Source: Sphingopyxis sp. USTB-05 (lineage in GTDB: Bacteria > Pseudomonadota > Alphaproteobacteria > Sphingomonadales > Sphingomonadaceae). From it: a stretch of 64,000 nt of DNA. Positions 45,232 through 58,000 of the stretch are shown in pieces; position 1 is the first letter of the stretch; each line of letters starts with the position of its first letter. The stretch covers positions 3,655,001 to 3,719,000 of the forward strand of contig NZ_CP084712.1 of the NCBI RefSeq assembly GCF_023822045.1, written 5' to 3'. The position numbers and the translations under genes are program-made. The notes under the pieces were generated by a model that worked only from the letters and a program-made list of their open reading frames with translations, did not search any database and had not been told where the DNA came from.

Positions 45232-45950
45232 CACTGTCCCCCATTCACTTCGACTTCAACGCGCCGGTTTTCCGGCGTACGCTGGCCATCCGGCGTCTGA
45301 ACGCGCGGTTTGCGTTCACCCATGCCCGACACCGCAATGGTGTCGGCGGGAATGCCCACGGCACCCATCATGTCGGCGATCACGCGCGCCCGGCGCATCG
45401 CAAGCCCCTCATTATAGGGATCGGGACCGGACCGGTCGGTGTGACCGACGACGGTAAAGTTGCGCCAACCACAGCGCGTGCGATTTTCCGCCATGAAGGC
45501 GACCGACTGGCTCGCATCGGCGGGAGCGACGGTCGAATCCCAATCGAAATAGAAGGTCGAGGCGACCACCGGCGGGCAATTTTCGGTCGTCGGCGGAGCC
45601 GGCGGCACAAGCGGAGCCTCCGGTGCCGGCTGCGGCTGCTTGGTCATCATGCCATAAGCGAAATCGCAGCGACGCAGGCTTTCGGCGTCCTTCGTATTCG
45701 ATTTGAGGAACCCCTTGGCAATGCCGCACTGAACCTTGGCCTCCGACGCCCAGGTATAAACATTGCTGTTCGCGGCGACGACCGACCGGTCGATCGTCAG
45801 CGCAAGCGCCGCGTCGTACCGGGTCTGAACCTCGGTTCGCACCTGATCGATCGGCAGATCGGCAAGAGCCTGCGCCTGTGCGGCGCCAGGCTGGGCCAAG
45901 GCCAGCGCGGCAAATGCCCCCGCCATCCATTTTCCCCGTTGATGTGCCAT
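45231..45950 (-). CDS. OmpA-family peptidoglycan-binding protein
   Basis: A 239-residue exported protein. Signal peptide MAHQRGKWMAGAFAALALAQ...AQA, a helical segment of about 100 residues, a Pro/Ala linker ('PEAPLVPPAPPTTENCPP') and a C-terminal OmpA domain: 'FYFDWDSTVAPADAS', 'NFTVVGHTDRSGPDPYNEGL', 'RRARVIADMMGAVGIP' and 'RTPENRRVEVEV'. The last motif contains the Asp/Arg pair that binds meso-DAP. ATG 45950 has GGGAGG about ten bases ahead, 53 bases after the adhesin stop; a GTG overlapping the adhesin stop is less likely. Placed between adhesin and TolC, it may tether the export complex to the wall. Confidence 0.9.
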   Translation of the reverse strand: MAHQRGKWMAGAFAALALAQPGAAQAQALADLPIDQVRTEVQTRYDAALALTIDRSVVAANSNVYTWASEAKVQCGIAKGFLKSNTKDAESLRRCDFAYGMMTKQPQPAPEAPLVPPAPPTTENCPPVVASTFYFDWDSTVAPADASQSVAFMAENRTRCGWRNFTVVGHTDRSGPDPYNEGLAMRRARVIADMMGAVGIPADTIAVSGMGERKPRVQTPDGQRTPENRRVEVEVNGGQ

Positions 45951-46003
45951 ACTCGTATCGCCTCCCGTTATTCTCTGTTCTAATGGTCTTTGAAATTGCT
46001 CGC

Positions 46004-49000
46004 TCACGCAGCCGCCATGCTGTGAAGCTCCGCTTCCAGCGGCTGGCTGGTCGGGAACGCCACGTCGGGCGCGATCTTCTGATCGAGGAACTGCGCCAGA
46101 TCGAAAGCGGGCGCTTCACCGGCCGAGATCTGCACCGGTTCATGGCCGCCCGTGACCGCATGGATCAACTGATCGACCGTGCTGCCGCCGTTTTCGAGCA
46201 CCTCGGCGAGCACCGCGGTCGCCGCAGGATCATGTGCTGCAACGTCGGAGCCGGCTGCAACCGCCTCGACCGGCGCGGCCGCCAGCGACAGCAGGCCATC
46301 CATCGTTCCCGGATCGAGCGAGCCACGATCGGCGATCATGTCGGCCAGCGAATCCGCGTCGCCGGCATCGGCATCATCGGTGTTTTCACTACGCCAGCCG
46401 CTATCCTGCGCACCGTCGATCGCCGCGGGGCTCGTGTCGTCGGAGTGAAGCGTGGCCGTATCGGGCGCGGCGGCTGGCGCCGTTTCCATATGGCTGTCGC
46501 TTGCCGCATTCGCCGGCGTTGCGGTCGCGGGAGCATCGGTGGCGGTTGCTGCGACACCATCGTCCACCTGAGCGATCGTCGCCTCATCCGCGGCCGCAAC
46601 GACCGGCGGCGCCGCGCTGTCCGGCTGGGCCTCCTGAACCGCGACGATCAGCGACGCGGCGACCAGCGAGCTGGTGAGCGCCTGGTTGCCGGCGGTACGT
46701 TCGACATCGTTCGCGGCGCGCGGCGTGATGAAGGACACGTCGCCCACCGCCGACGTGCTGCCGTCGGTGCGCGTAAAGCTGGCTTCGCCATGGACGATGA
46801 CTTCGCCATCCGCGGCAAGATAGGGCTTGCCGTCGGAGGTCAGCGCGATGCTGGCGATGCCAAGGTCGGTCAGCGAGCGGAATTCTCCCGCATCGGAGAT
46901 GCCGTTGCCGTTGGCGTCCTGCCAGACGCCGAAGCTTGCGAACTCCGCATCCTCGGCGCTCAGCTTGCCGTCGCCATTGCTGTCATATTGCAGGCGCAGA
47001 CCCTCAAGGTCGGTCGAACCGGCCACCGAGAAGCTGATCTCTCCCCCATTATTGGCGATCCCGTCACCATTGGCGTCGCGAACGAGAATACCGTCGCCGC
47101 GGCCGGCCCATGACGTCGCCTCACGCACGCCGTCGCCATCATAGTCGAAGGCGGCGCCCGCCGAGGACGCGACATATTGGAGCCCGTCGCCATCCAGATC
47201 GAGCGTGATGGGTGTAACGCGCGAGCCGATGAGCGTCGTCAGATTGGCGAGCGAGACACCCTGGAGTTCGACCAATATATCGTTGGCGGCGTTGGGCGAA
47301 TTCCCGACCTGTTCGTATACGAAGGTCCGGCCCCCGGCGACGAACGCCACTGTAGCCCCGCCGTTGCCAAGATCGTTGCGTTGCAGATAGTCGACGACCG
47401 CTGCGACATGGGCCTCGGTCGTGAGCGTCAGCGCGCTTGAGAAGTTATTGACGTCATCGAAGGTGATGATGCCGTTGCTAATCGCGTGCGACCTGATGGC
47501 GACACCGCCAACCGTCAGGGCGGAATCGGTGCCGTTGGTGCCGGCCGTATTGCCAACCGCGAACGGGCTTCCCTGCAGGTTCAGCGTATCCGCCGCGGTG
47601 TCGAAATCGGTGATCCGGTCGAACCCGCTGATCGTACCATTGTTACCCGTGCCGGCCAGTACCGCACGCGATTCGCCGGTGTTGATCACGAACGTATCGG
47701 CGCCCGCCCCGCCGGTCATCGTGTCCGCGCCCAGCCCGCCGTTCAGCGTGTCGGCGCCGCCAAGGCCATAGAGACGATCATTGCCGTCGCCCGCGAGGAT
47801 CGTGTCGGCGTTGGCGTCGCGGCCGATAAGGATGTCGCTGGCGCTGGTGCCGTCGAGCGTGGTTTGTCCCGCTTGTGCACGGTCAACCGTGACGCGTGCC
47901 GAATCCGACGGCGTCGTCGAATAGAAGAAGCTGCCGCCGTCGCTGTCATTGTCGGTGAAGGTGAAGAAGCCGCCACCGCGCGTTACGCTGGCCGCATCGG
48001 TCACATTGCTCGCGGCGCCGGTGATCGTCGTTCCGGCCTGATCGTTGGCGAGCAACGCCGCCTCGGCGATCTGGATCGCCGCGCCCGAACCGCTCGCGTT
48101 GGTGATGACCATATCGGCGATCGCGATGGCGCCCGCGCCGGGACCGCCGCCGGCCGCCACCGTCACGGTCAGGGTCGAACCCGCCGTGTCACCGTCGCCG
48201 TCGACGACCGAATAGCCGAACACTTCCGAACCCACCGTCGGATTCGCGGGCGGTGCATAGGACCAGATGCCGGTCGCGAAGTTCAGCGACAGCGCCGCAC
48301 CGTTCGGCGTCGTGGCCGTGATGCTGTTGCCCGACACATTGCCCGTGAGCGTTCCGGTGCGCGTGATCGTGTTGTTGCCGTCCCAGGTGTAGGTCGTGCC
48401 GTTGATCGTGATCGACTGGATCCGGCCGCCGTCGCCGCCGAAGCTGTCGTTGGCGTCGAGATCGCCGGTCACGGGCAAGGCAACGACGATGTCGAGCAGC
48501 GTCTGGACGAGATCGTCGAAATCGGCGGCAAGGATCGGCGCGCCCTGGCCGTCGACATCGATGTCCTGAAGACGCGCGGTCGTGATCCCGTTACCGACCC
48601 CGATCGCAGTGACATTGACGTCATTGTCGTTGACGAAGCTGTTCCACTGCGTCGCGACCGCCGCGGTCAGCGAGCTGCCGCCCGGACCCGTCTGTTCGTT
48701 CGGGTTGCCGTCGCTGAGGAAGAAGACCTGGTTGCTGGCGGTCGGATCGGGGACATAGACGCTCATCAACTGCTGGATGCCGGCCGTGAAGTCGGTGTTG
48801 CCGTTGGCGTAGCGCGTACCGCCCTGTGCGGGATTGAGATCGTCGATCGCGTTCACGAAGCTGACCGGATCGGTGAAGACACCAAGGTTGGCGGCACCGG
48901 ACGAGAAGCCGATGATGCGGATCGAGACGTCGCCGCTCGAATTGGCGAACAACAGCAAGCCCGCATCGCGAACCGCGTTGAGCATGACGTTGAGCTCGCC

Positions 49001-52000
49001 GTCGTCGATGCTGCCCGAGAAATCGAGCACGAAAGCCGCGTTGAAATCGAGCGTCGCTTCGGTCGTCGTGCCCGAATCGGCTGTCGTCGTCGGGCCGTCA
49101 TCCTTGAAGGTCAGCCGCTGGCCGATGTTGATCGACGCCTGCGCGCTGTCGCCGTCGCCGTCGGTGATCGTTCCCGTGATCGTGATCAGGTTCGCAGCCG
49201 CGAGCGTTTTCGCATCGTCATGCGCCGCGCCGGGACCGCCGTCAGTATCATGTGCGATCGCGCGAATCTGGTCGAGCGTGATGTTGCCGCTGGCGTCGAC
49301 CGCGACCGTGAAGACCGTCGGACCGCCATTGCCGGCGGTGGCGACGACCTGGCCGCCGACGAGCGTCAGGACGACATTCTGTCCAGTCGCCGTATCGACG
49401 AGGCCGGTCGAACCGGCGTTAACGCCAAGCGCATAGGTCACGGTTCCGGGGCCGTCGGCGCCGAAATTGGTCGTGAATACCGCCGCACCGACTGCGTTGA
49501 GGCCGAAGTTCGATTCGTCGACGGTCAGCGTCGGCAGCGGCGTACCGGCTGCGATCGACGGGCCATCGTCGGCGAAGCGGATATTGCCGCCAAGGTCGAC
49601 AAAGGCCGTGCTCGTCTGGCTGTCGCCGTCGGCATCGGTGATCGTCGCGGTACCGTTCAAGCGAACGAGGCCGTTCGCAAGGCTGGCGAACTGGTCGTCG
49701 TAGGGCGCCGACGTGTCGCTGTTCGGCGCATGATCGATCTCGGCGAACTGGGTCAGGGTGACTACGCCCGTCGCCGCGTTGACACCGAGGGTGAAGATGG
49801 TGTTCCCGGCGTTCACGCCGCCAGCGGTCGCCGAGGTCGAGCCGACGATCGTGCCGCCCGCTCCCGCATAAAGGAAGATCGAGGCGCCGTTGCTGTCGAG
49901 CGTCGAGTCGGTGCCGTTTGCCCCGACCAGGGCGAGCGCATAACCAACCGTCGTCGTCCCCGCGCCATCGGCCCCATAGCCCGATGTCAGCGTGAAGACG
50001 CCGCCGAAGTTCGCGGTCGAAACCGCGCTGTCGTTCGCCGCGCCGATCGTCTCGGCATCCTGCGTGGTCAGAATGACGCTGGCTTCGTTCACTGCCGCCA
50101 GCGTCACCGTCGGCGTATCGTCATCGACGTTGATGCCAAGCGTGCCGGTCGCCGTGTCGCCGTCGATATCGGTGACGCTATAGGTGAGCGTGAAGGGCTG
50201 GTTATTCTCGTCCAGCCCCGCCGCGTGAATGATCGGCGCATTCTGCGTGACAGAATATGCGCCGTTCGCGGGATTGAGGGTGACGGTCAGCACCGTCGTC
50301 GCGCCCTGATTCACTAACAGGTTGTTGCCCGACAGTTGGTAGGTGAAGCCCGCGGGTGCGCCCGTCGTCTGGAACGCAAAGGTCAGCGCCCCGTCACCGC
50401 CAGAACCGCCCAGCGTGCCGCTGGTGTTCTGGGAATTGACGTCGTCGCCCGTGCCGCCGGCGATGCCGCCGGAAAGCGCATCGTCATCGAGCAGCGCGGT
50501 CAGATTGGCCGCAGTCACCGGCGCCGCATCGGCGATGCTGATCGTCAGCGTCGCGGTCGCGGTGTCGCCATCACCGTCGCGCAGCGTATAAGTGAAGACG
50601 TCGCTGACGCCGCCAGCCGTCCCGGCGTTGCGGGTATAGCTGTAACTTCCGTCGGCGTTGATCGTGAGCACGCCATATTGGCCGCTGACCTGGAAATTGC
50701 CCAGACCATCGGCAGTCGTGTCGCCGTTTGCAGGCACATTGACGCTGACGATCGCGGAGACCGCCGCACCGTCGGCGCCGCGCGTGTCGGCGCCGGTGTC
50801 GCCGTCGCCGACATCGCCTGCGGCGGCATCGGTGATGACGTTACCCGTTGCGGGGCCGAACTGGCCGGCGGCAATGCTGTCGGTGTCGTTCGCGGCGGTC
50901 GGGACATCGTCGACGATGTTGACCGAAAGCGTGCCGGTCGTGTTGTCGCCGTCGGTATCGGTCAGCGAGACGGTGAAATTCTCGAACAGGCTGTTCTGGT
51001 CCGCACCCGTCGCGTGGGTTTCAGCGCCGGTCAGCGTGTAGGTATAGGTCACCTGCCCCGTCGCCGCATTATAGGCGGTGATGTTCAGCGTGTTGCCGAG
51101 CGGGGTGGTGATCGTCGCGGCGGTGAAGACCCCATTGTTGATCACCTGCGTACCGTGCACCGACAGGTTCAGAACGCCATCGGGCGCCGAAATATTGAAG
51201 GTTCCGGTTGCGGTCAGCGCCGCGGCATTGGGCGACGAACCGTTCGGCAGGTCGTCCTCGTCCACCGTGACGTCACCACCCTGCGCCGCAGGCGTCAGGT
51301 TGGTGATCGTCACGCCGTCGTCATCACCCGTCAGCGTGACCGTCAGCGTTGCGGGGTCGCTATCGCTGTCGAGGTCGGTCAGGGTGTAGGTGAAGACGTC
51401 GGTAAGTGTCGCTCCGGGCGCCAGCGCCGCGATTGCCGCCTGGCCCGCTGCGTTCAGCGTGTAGGTCTGCGTGCCGTCGCCGTTGAGCGTGATGGTGCCG
51501 TAGGTGCCGGTCAGGCTGGTGAAGGTGCGGCTGCCAAAGCCGTCCGCACCGTTGCTGTCATTCGTATCGACGTCGAAGATGACCGAGATCGGGCCGCCTT
51601 CGGTCAGGCCGACCGCATCGTCGTTCGCCACCGGCGCATCGTCGTTGAAAACCAGGTTCTGGCCAATGTTGGCGGTCGCCGTCGCGGTATCACCATCGGC
51701 GTCCGTAACGGTAGCGGTCAGGGTGATCAGATTGTCGGCCGACAGGCTGGTCGACTGGTTCGCGCCGCTGTTCGGGCTGTGCATGACCGCACGGACCTGG
51801 TCGAGCGTGACCATTCCGTTCGCGCCGACGCTGACCGTGAAGACCAGCGCGTTGGTTGTCGCGGTGCGGCCCTCGACCACGCCGCCGTTGACGGTCAGCA
51901 CCACAGCTTCGTTCGTCGCGCTGTCGACAAGGCCGGTCGCGCCGGCCGAGACGCCGAGCGCATAGGTCACCGAATTGCTGGCGGCAGCACCGTCGGCGCC

Positions 52001-55000
52001 GAAGGTCGGGGTAAAGACTGACGCGAAGCTGGTCGAAGCATCGGTTCCGAGCGTCGTTTCATCGACCGTCAGCGTCGGCTGGGTACCGCTGGCCACCACC
52101 GTCGGCGCATCATCGTCGAAGGTGATCTGGAGCGTGCCGGGTGCGGTCGATCCGTCGCTGTCGATGACCGTGAAGCCAAGCGTTGCGGTTGCGTCGTTTT
52201 CGTTGCCGCCGGGCGTGTGCAGGACATTGTCGAGCAGCGTCACCCGATATGCGCCGGTCGCGGGATTGGTGACCTCGACCGTGAACAGGGCGCCGCGCGG
52301 GCCGGTGCCGGTCAGCGTGTTGGTGCCGGCGTTCCACGCGAGCTGGACCGATTCCTGGCCGATATTGACGAACAGTCCGTTCATCGCCGCAAAGTTCACC
52401 GAACCCGCGCCGTCGCCGCCAAAACTGAGGTTGAGCAGACCGCTGAAGGTCGCCTGATTATTGTCGCCGTCGCTGTTCGGATCGGCAAGGTCGCCGGTCG
52501 CACTGGCGGGGTTTCCACCCGCCAGCGCGTCATCGTCGACCGAAGCCAGCGTCGTGCCGGCGGTCGGAACATTGGCGTCGGTGATCGTGAAGCTGATCGG
52601 CGCGGTTGCAGTGTCGCCGTCGCCGTCGCGCACCGTATAGGTCGCCGAAGCGGTGCCGGTACCGGCGACCGAGGGATCAGCGGTGAAGCTGTAGCTGCCG
52701 TCGGCCCGGACCTGGATCGTGCCCGCACCGATGTCGATCGCCTGCGAGAAGCCGTCGCCGCCGAACACCAGCGCCGTTCCGTTGATCTGCGTGACGGTCG
52801 CGCCATCGGCGCCCTGCACGAAATCGAGCGTGCCGGTGACCGTCGCACCCTCGGCGACATTCTGGTTCGGCTCGGCCGATGCGGTCGGGACGTCGTCGAT
52901 CACGGTGATGTCGAGGCTGGCGTTCGCGCTCGATCCGTCGCTGTCGGTGACGGTGACGGCGAAGCTGTCGCTTACCGTATCTTCGCCCACAGCAGGATGC
53001 GTCAGCGTGTTGTCGGCAAGCGTATAGCTGTAGCTGAACGTACCGCCGATGACCGAACCGTCAGCGGCGGTCACCGGGGTAAAGCCGGTGATCGTGACGG
53101 TGCCGAGCGGGCTGCTCGTCGTCAGGCCGGGGGTGAAGACGCCGTTCGTCATCACCTGCGCGGTGCCGATGGTGACATTGCCCAGCCCGTCGGGCGCGGT
53201 GACGGTGAAGCTGCCCGTCTGGGTCAACGCCGCCGCGTCGGGCGACGAGCCGTCGGCCAGATCATCCTCGTTGACGATTTCCTCGCCGCCAGGGACGGCG
53301 AGGCCGTTGATCGTCACGCCGTCGTTGGCGCCGTTGATCGTGATCGTAAGCGTGGTGGTCGCCGGATCGCCATCGCCGTCGGTGATCGTGTAGGTGAAGG
53401 ACTCGGTCAGCGTCTGACCGGCCGAGAGGCCCTGAACCGCTGTATTCGCGTTGTTCAGCACATAGGAATAGCTGCCGTCGGCATTGAGAGTCAGCGTGCC
53501 ATAGGTGCTGACGAGCGGCGTACCCACCGCGCCGCCAGCAAGGCCGGTGACGGTCGCGCCGTCGGCGCCGCGCGTGTCGGCGACACCGTCGGTTGCGTTC
53601 GCATCGCTGCCGCCGCTGCCGGTCAGGACATTGCCGTCGGCGGTGAGCGGGCCATCCTCGGTCACGCTGTCGGCGTCGGCACGCGCGGTCAGTACATCGT
53701 CGGTAACCTGCACCGTGACGACACCGCTTGCGATGTCACCGTCGGTGTCGGTCGCCTGTACAGTGACGTTGCCGAGTGCCTGCGTCTGCGCTGCATTGGC
53801 GATCGCGTGCGGCAGATTGTCGGCGAGCGTCACCGTGACCGTGGCATTTGCGGTCGCGCCGGGTGCGATGCTGGCGGGAGCGGTCAGGCTGATCGTGATT
53901 GCGGCGGGACCGCCAAGGGTCAGCGAGCCCACGATCGTCTGTCCGCCGGGTGCCAGCGTCCAGAAGATGTCGGTGCCCGCGCCGTCGAGATTGGCGACGA
54001 GGCCTGCAACGCCGGTGAAGGCGAATCCCGAAAGCGTGTCCGATCCGGCGGTGAAGCTGAGGTTGCCGCTGGCGGTTTCGGCGTTGCTCGCGGGATCGCT
54101 GCCGTCGGCGAGCGCAGCTTCGTTCACGGTTAGCGTGATCGGGGTCGCGCCCGTCGGATCGGCGCCGTCGGTAATCGCGATCGTCAGGCTGTCCGACGTC
54201 GGATCGCCGTCGCGATCGACCGCCGAAAGGGTGAAGCTGGCAGACGGATTCGCGGCGTTGTTCTGATTGCCTGCGGCGTCAAAGCTGAATGTGCCGTCGG
54301 CGTTGACCGTCAGCGTGCCGGTCGGCTGCGCGATCGACACGCTGCTGCCGGGCGCCAGCGACAAGGTCGCGCTGCCGCTGCCGAAGGTCACATTGACCGA
54401 TGCGACGCCGTCGGCGCCGCGGTCGAGCGTCCAGGTGCCGTTCGCGGTCGCGCCCTCGGCGACGCTGACCGGCGTGTCGGAGACATTGAGCGTCGGAAGA
54501 TCGTCGACGATCGTGACGCCGAACGAGCCCGACGACTGAGTGCCATCGCTGTCGGTGACGGTGAAGCCGATGCCCGGCAGGAAGTCGCTGTCTTCGCTGC
54601 CCGGGACAGCTTGGTCGATCGCCTGCGACAGAGTGACCGTATAGCCATAGGTTACCTCGGTCGCGCCGGGGCCGGCAACGGCAGAGGTCAGCGCGATGCG
54701 GATCACTTCATTGCCGCCCACCGAGCCGACGAGGTCGTTTCCGACCTTGGCGAAGGTGACGGGAACGCCGCCGACGGTCAGATTCGCATCGAGCGCGGCG
54801 CTGTCGTTAAGGACGAGCGAACCTGCAAGCGTTGCGGGAATGTCGCTGCCGAAATCGACGGTGATCGTGCCATTGGCGCTCGCGCTGCCAGTCGAGGCGA
54901 CTTCACCGGCAAGGCCGTTGTCGGCATTCGCGCCAGCAAGGCCATCCTCGTCGACCGTCACATTGACGGGCGTACGGATCTGCGGCGCCGAATCGGCAAC

Positions 55001-58000
55001 CAGCTTGATCGTCGCGGTGGCGACGTCGGTGTCGCCGTCGCCATCGGTGATCCGGTACTGGAAGGTGACGGGGCCGGTTTCCTGCGCACCGGGCGTATAG
55101 GTAAAACTGCCGTCGCCATTGTTGACGAGCGTTCCGCTGCCCGTGAGCGAACCCGCGACGAGTTGGACCGCCGACGGCTGGACGCTGTCGGCGCCCTGTA
55201 CGTCGTTCGCGAGTACATCGATCGTGACGGGTGCATTTTCGACCGTCTGCGTGGCGGCGTCGTCGATCGCGTCGGGAACGTCGTCGGTGATACGGATGTC
55301 GATCGTCGCGCTGGCGCTGCTGCCGTCGATGTCGGTGACCGTCACCCCGATGCTGTCGGTGCGATTGTCCTGCCCCGCCGCCGAATGATCGGCGCGGTTG
55401 TCGGTGAGCGTGTAGCTGTAAGTAAAGGTACCGCCGATCACCGAACCGTCGGCGCCGGTCACCGCGGTGAAGCCGGTAACGTTCAGCGTGCCATAGGCGG
55501 TGGCAACAGACTGCGGCGTGAAGCTGCCATTGGCGACGACCAGCGTCAGCGGCGCGCCAAGCGGGACGCCGTTGAAGCTGTTGAGCACCACCGTGCCCAT
55601 GCCGTCGGGGGTCGAGACGGTGAAGCTGTCGCTGTCGGTCACGCCGTCGGGCGTCGTGTCCGACCCCGGCGCTTCGCCCGGACGCACGGGCAGATCGTCT
55701 TCGTCGACAAGCAGCTCGGCGCCTTCGGCGTCGAGGCCGCGGATCGTGACGCCGTCGTTGGCGCCGTTGATCGTGATCGTCAGCGTCGCGGTCGCGGTGT
55801 CGCCGTCGCCGTCGGTGATCGTGTAGGTGAAAGTCTCGGTCAGCGTTTCGCCCGCCGAGAGGCCTTGTACCGGCTGTGCCTGATTGTTCAGTACATAGGT
55901 GTAGCTGCCGTCGCTGTTCAGCGTCAGCGAGCCATAGGCGCCGGCGAAAGCCTCGCCCAGCGAGCCGCCGCTGACGGCGGTCACGGTCGCGCCGTCAGAG
56001 CCTTGAGTGTCGGCGACGCCGTCGGTCGCATTGGCGTCGCCGCCACCCAAGCCGGTCAGAACATTGCCATCGGCGGTCGGCGGATTGTCGCCGTTTCCGC
56101 TGTCCTCGGTCACGCTATCGACATCGTCGCGCGCGGTCGGGACGTCGTCGACGATACGCACATCGAGACTGCCGTTAGCGGTCGATCCGTCGCTGTCGGT
56201 GACGACGACGGCAAAGCTGTCGGTGACGCTGTCTTCGCCAGCTGCGCCATGTGTCAGCGTGTTGTCGGAAAGGACATATTCATAGGTAAAGGTGCCGCCG
56301 ATCACCGAACCGTCGGTGCCGGTAACGGGCGTGAAGCCGGTGATATTGACCGTGCCGAGCGGGCTGGTCACCGTCGCGGCGGTGAACACGCCGTTTGCGA
56401 CGACCTGCACGCCGCCGATCGTCACATTGCCAAGCCCGTCGGGGGTCGAGACATCGAACGTGCCGCCCTGCGTCAGCGCGGCCGCATCGGGCGACGAGCC
56501 ATCGGCCAGGTCGTCTTCGTCAAAGCTGAGCTCGCCGCCTTCGGCATTGAGGCCAGAGATCGTGACGCCGTCGTTGGCGCCGTTGATGGTGATCGTCAGC
56601 GTCGTGGTCGCAGTGTCGCCATCGCCGTCGGTGATCGTGTAGGTGAAGGTCTCGGTCAGCGTTTCGCCCGCCGCGAGCCCCTGCACCGGCTGCGATTCAT
56701 TGTTCAGGACATAGGAATAGCTGCCGTCGCTGTTCAGCGTCAGCGAACCATAGGCGCCAGCCAAGGGCTCGCCCACCGCGCCGCCCGCGACCGCAGTGAC
56801 GGTCGCGCCGTCGGCGCCCTGCACGTCAGCCACACCATCGGTGCCGTTGGCGTCTTCGCCGCCGCTGCCGGTCAGCACATTGCCGTCGGCCACCGTCGGG
56901 CCATCCTCGGTCACGCTGTCGCTGTCTGCGCGTGCGGTCGGCACATCGTCGACGATATCGATGTCGAGCGTGTCCGTCGCGGCATCGCCGTCGGCGTCGG
57001 TGACGACGAGGGCGAAGCTGACGGTCGTGCCGTCGCCATCGAGCGTGTTGTCGATCAGCGTGTAGACATAGGTGATCGATCCCTCGCCGGTCGCGGGATC
57101 GAAGCTGTAGCCGGTGACGACCAGCGTTCCCGTCGCATCGCTCGAGATCGTCTGCGGCAGCGATCCGGGCGTCACCACGACGCCGCCGATCGACACGCTG
57201 CCAACGCCGTCGACGGCGCTGAAGGTGATCGTTCCGCTGGTCGAAGCGTCGCTGCCGCCTTCGCCGCCAGCAAAGGCCGAACCAGGGGTTTCGCCTTCGC
57301 GCGGGCCAAGGTCGGCTTCGTACACGATGGTCCCGCCGTCGCCTTCGCCGTCGCCCGGAACGAAGGTGATGACCGCCGGCGCGTCGGCGATGCCGATCGT
57401 CAGCGTCGCCGTCGACGTATCGCCGTCGCCGTCGGTAATCTGATAGGTGAACACGTCGTTGACGCCGCCGGGCGTGCCCGGATTGCGGACATAGGTGTAG
57501 CCGCCCTGCGCGTTGATCGTCAGCACGCCATATTGGCCCTGCACCGTACCAGGAGCCGCAAAGCCGCCTTCGCCACCCGCCCCACGGATTCCCGTGAGGC
57601 TGGCGCCATCGGCGCCCGGCGTGTCGGCGCCCGCGGCGCCGCTCGTTGTGCCCGCGCCGGTCAGGACATTGCCCGTCTCGGGCGCAAAGCTTCCTGCCGC
57701 AACCTGGTCGGTGTCGTTCCGCGCGGTCGGCACATCGTCCACGACCGAAATCGTCAGCGTCGCGGTCGCGGTGTCGCCGTCACGGTCGGTGACGACCACG
57801 GTGAACGGATCGGTCACATTGTTGTTCGCGTTGGTGTTGTCGGTCAGCGTGTAGCTGTAGCCCACATTGCCCGGCGTCAGGCTGGTGATGGTCAGTTGGC
57901 CGAGCGGGGTCGTGATGACCTGGCCGACTGCCGTGATGGCGGTGCCGTTGATCGTGAGCGTGTCGAGGCCGTCGCCAGCGTCATAAACGATCGAGCCCGT

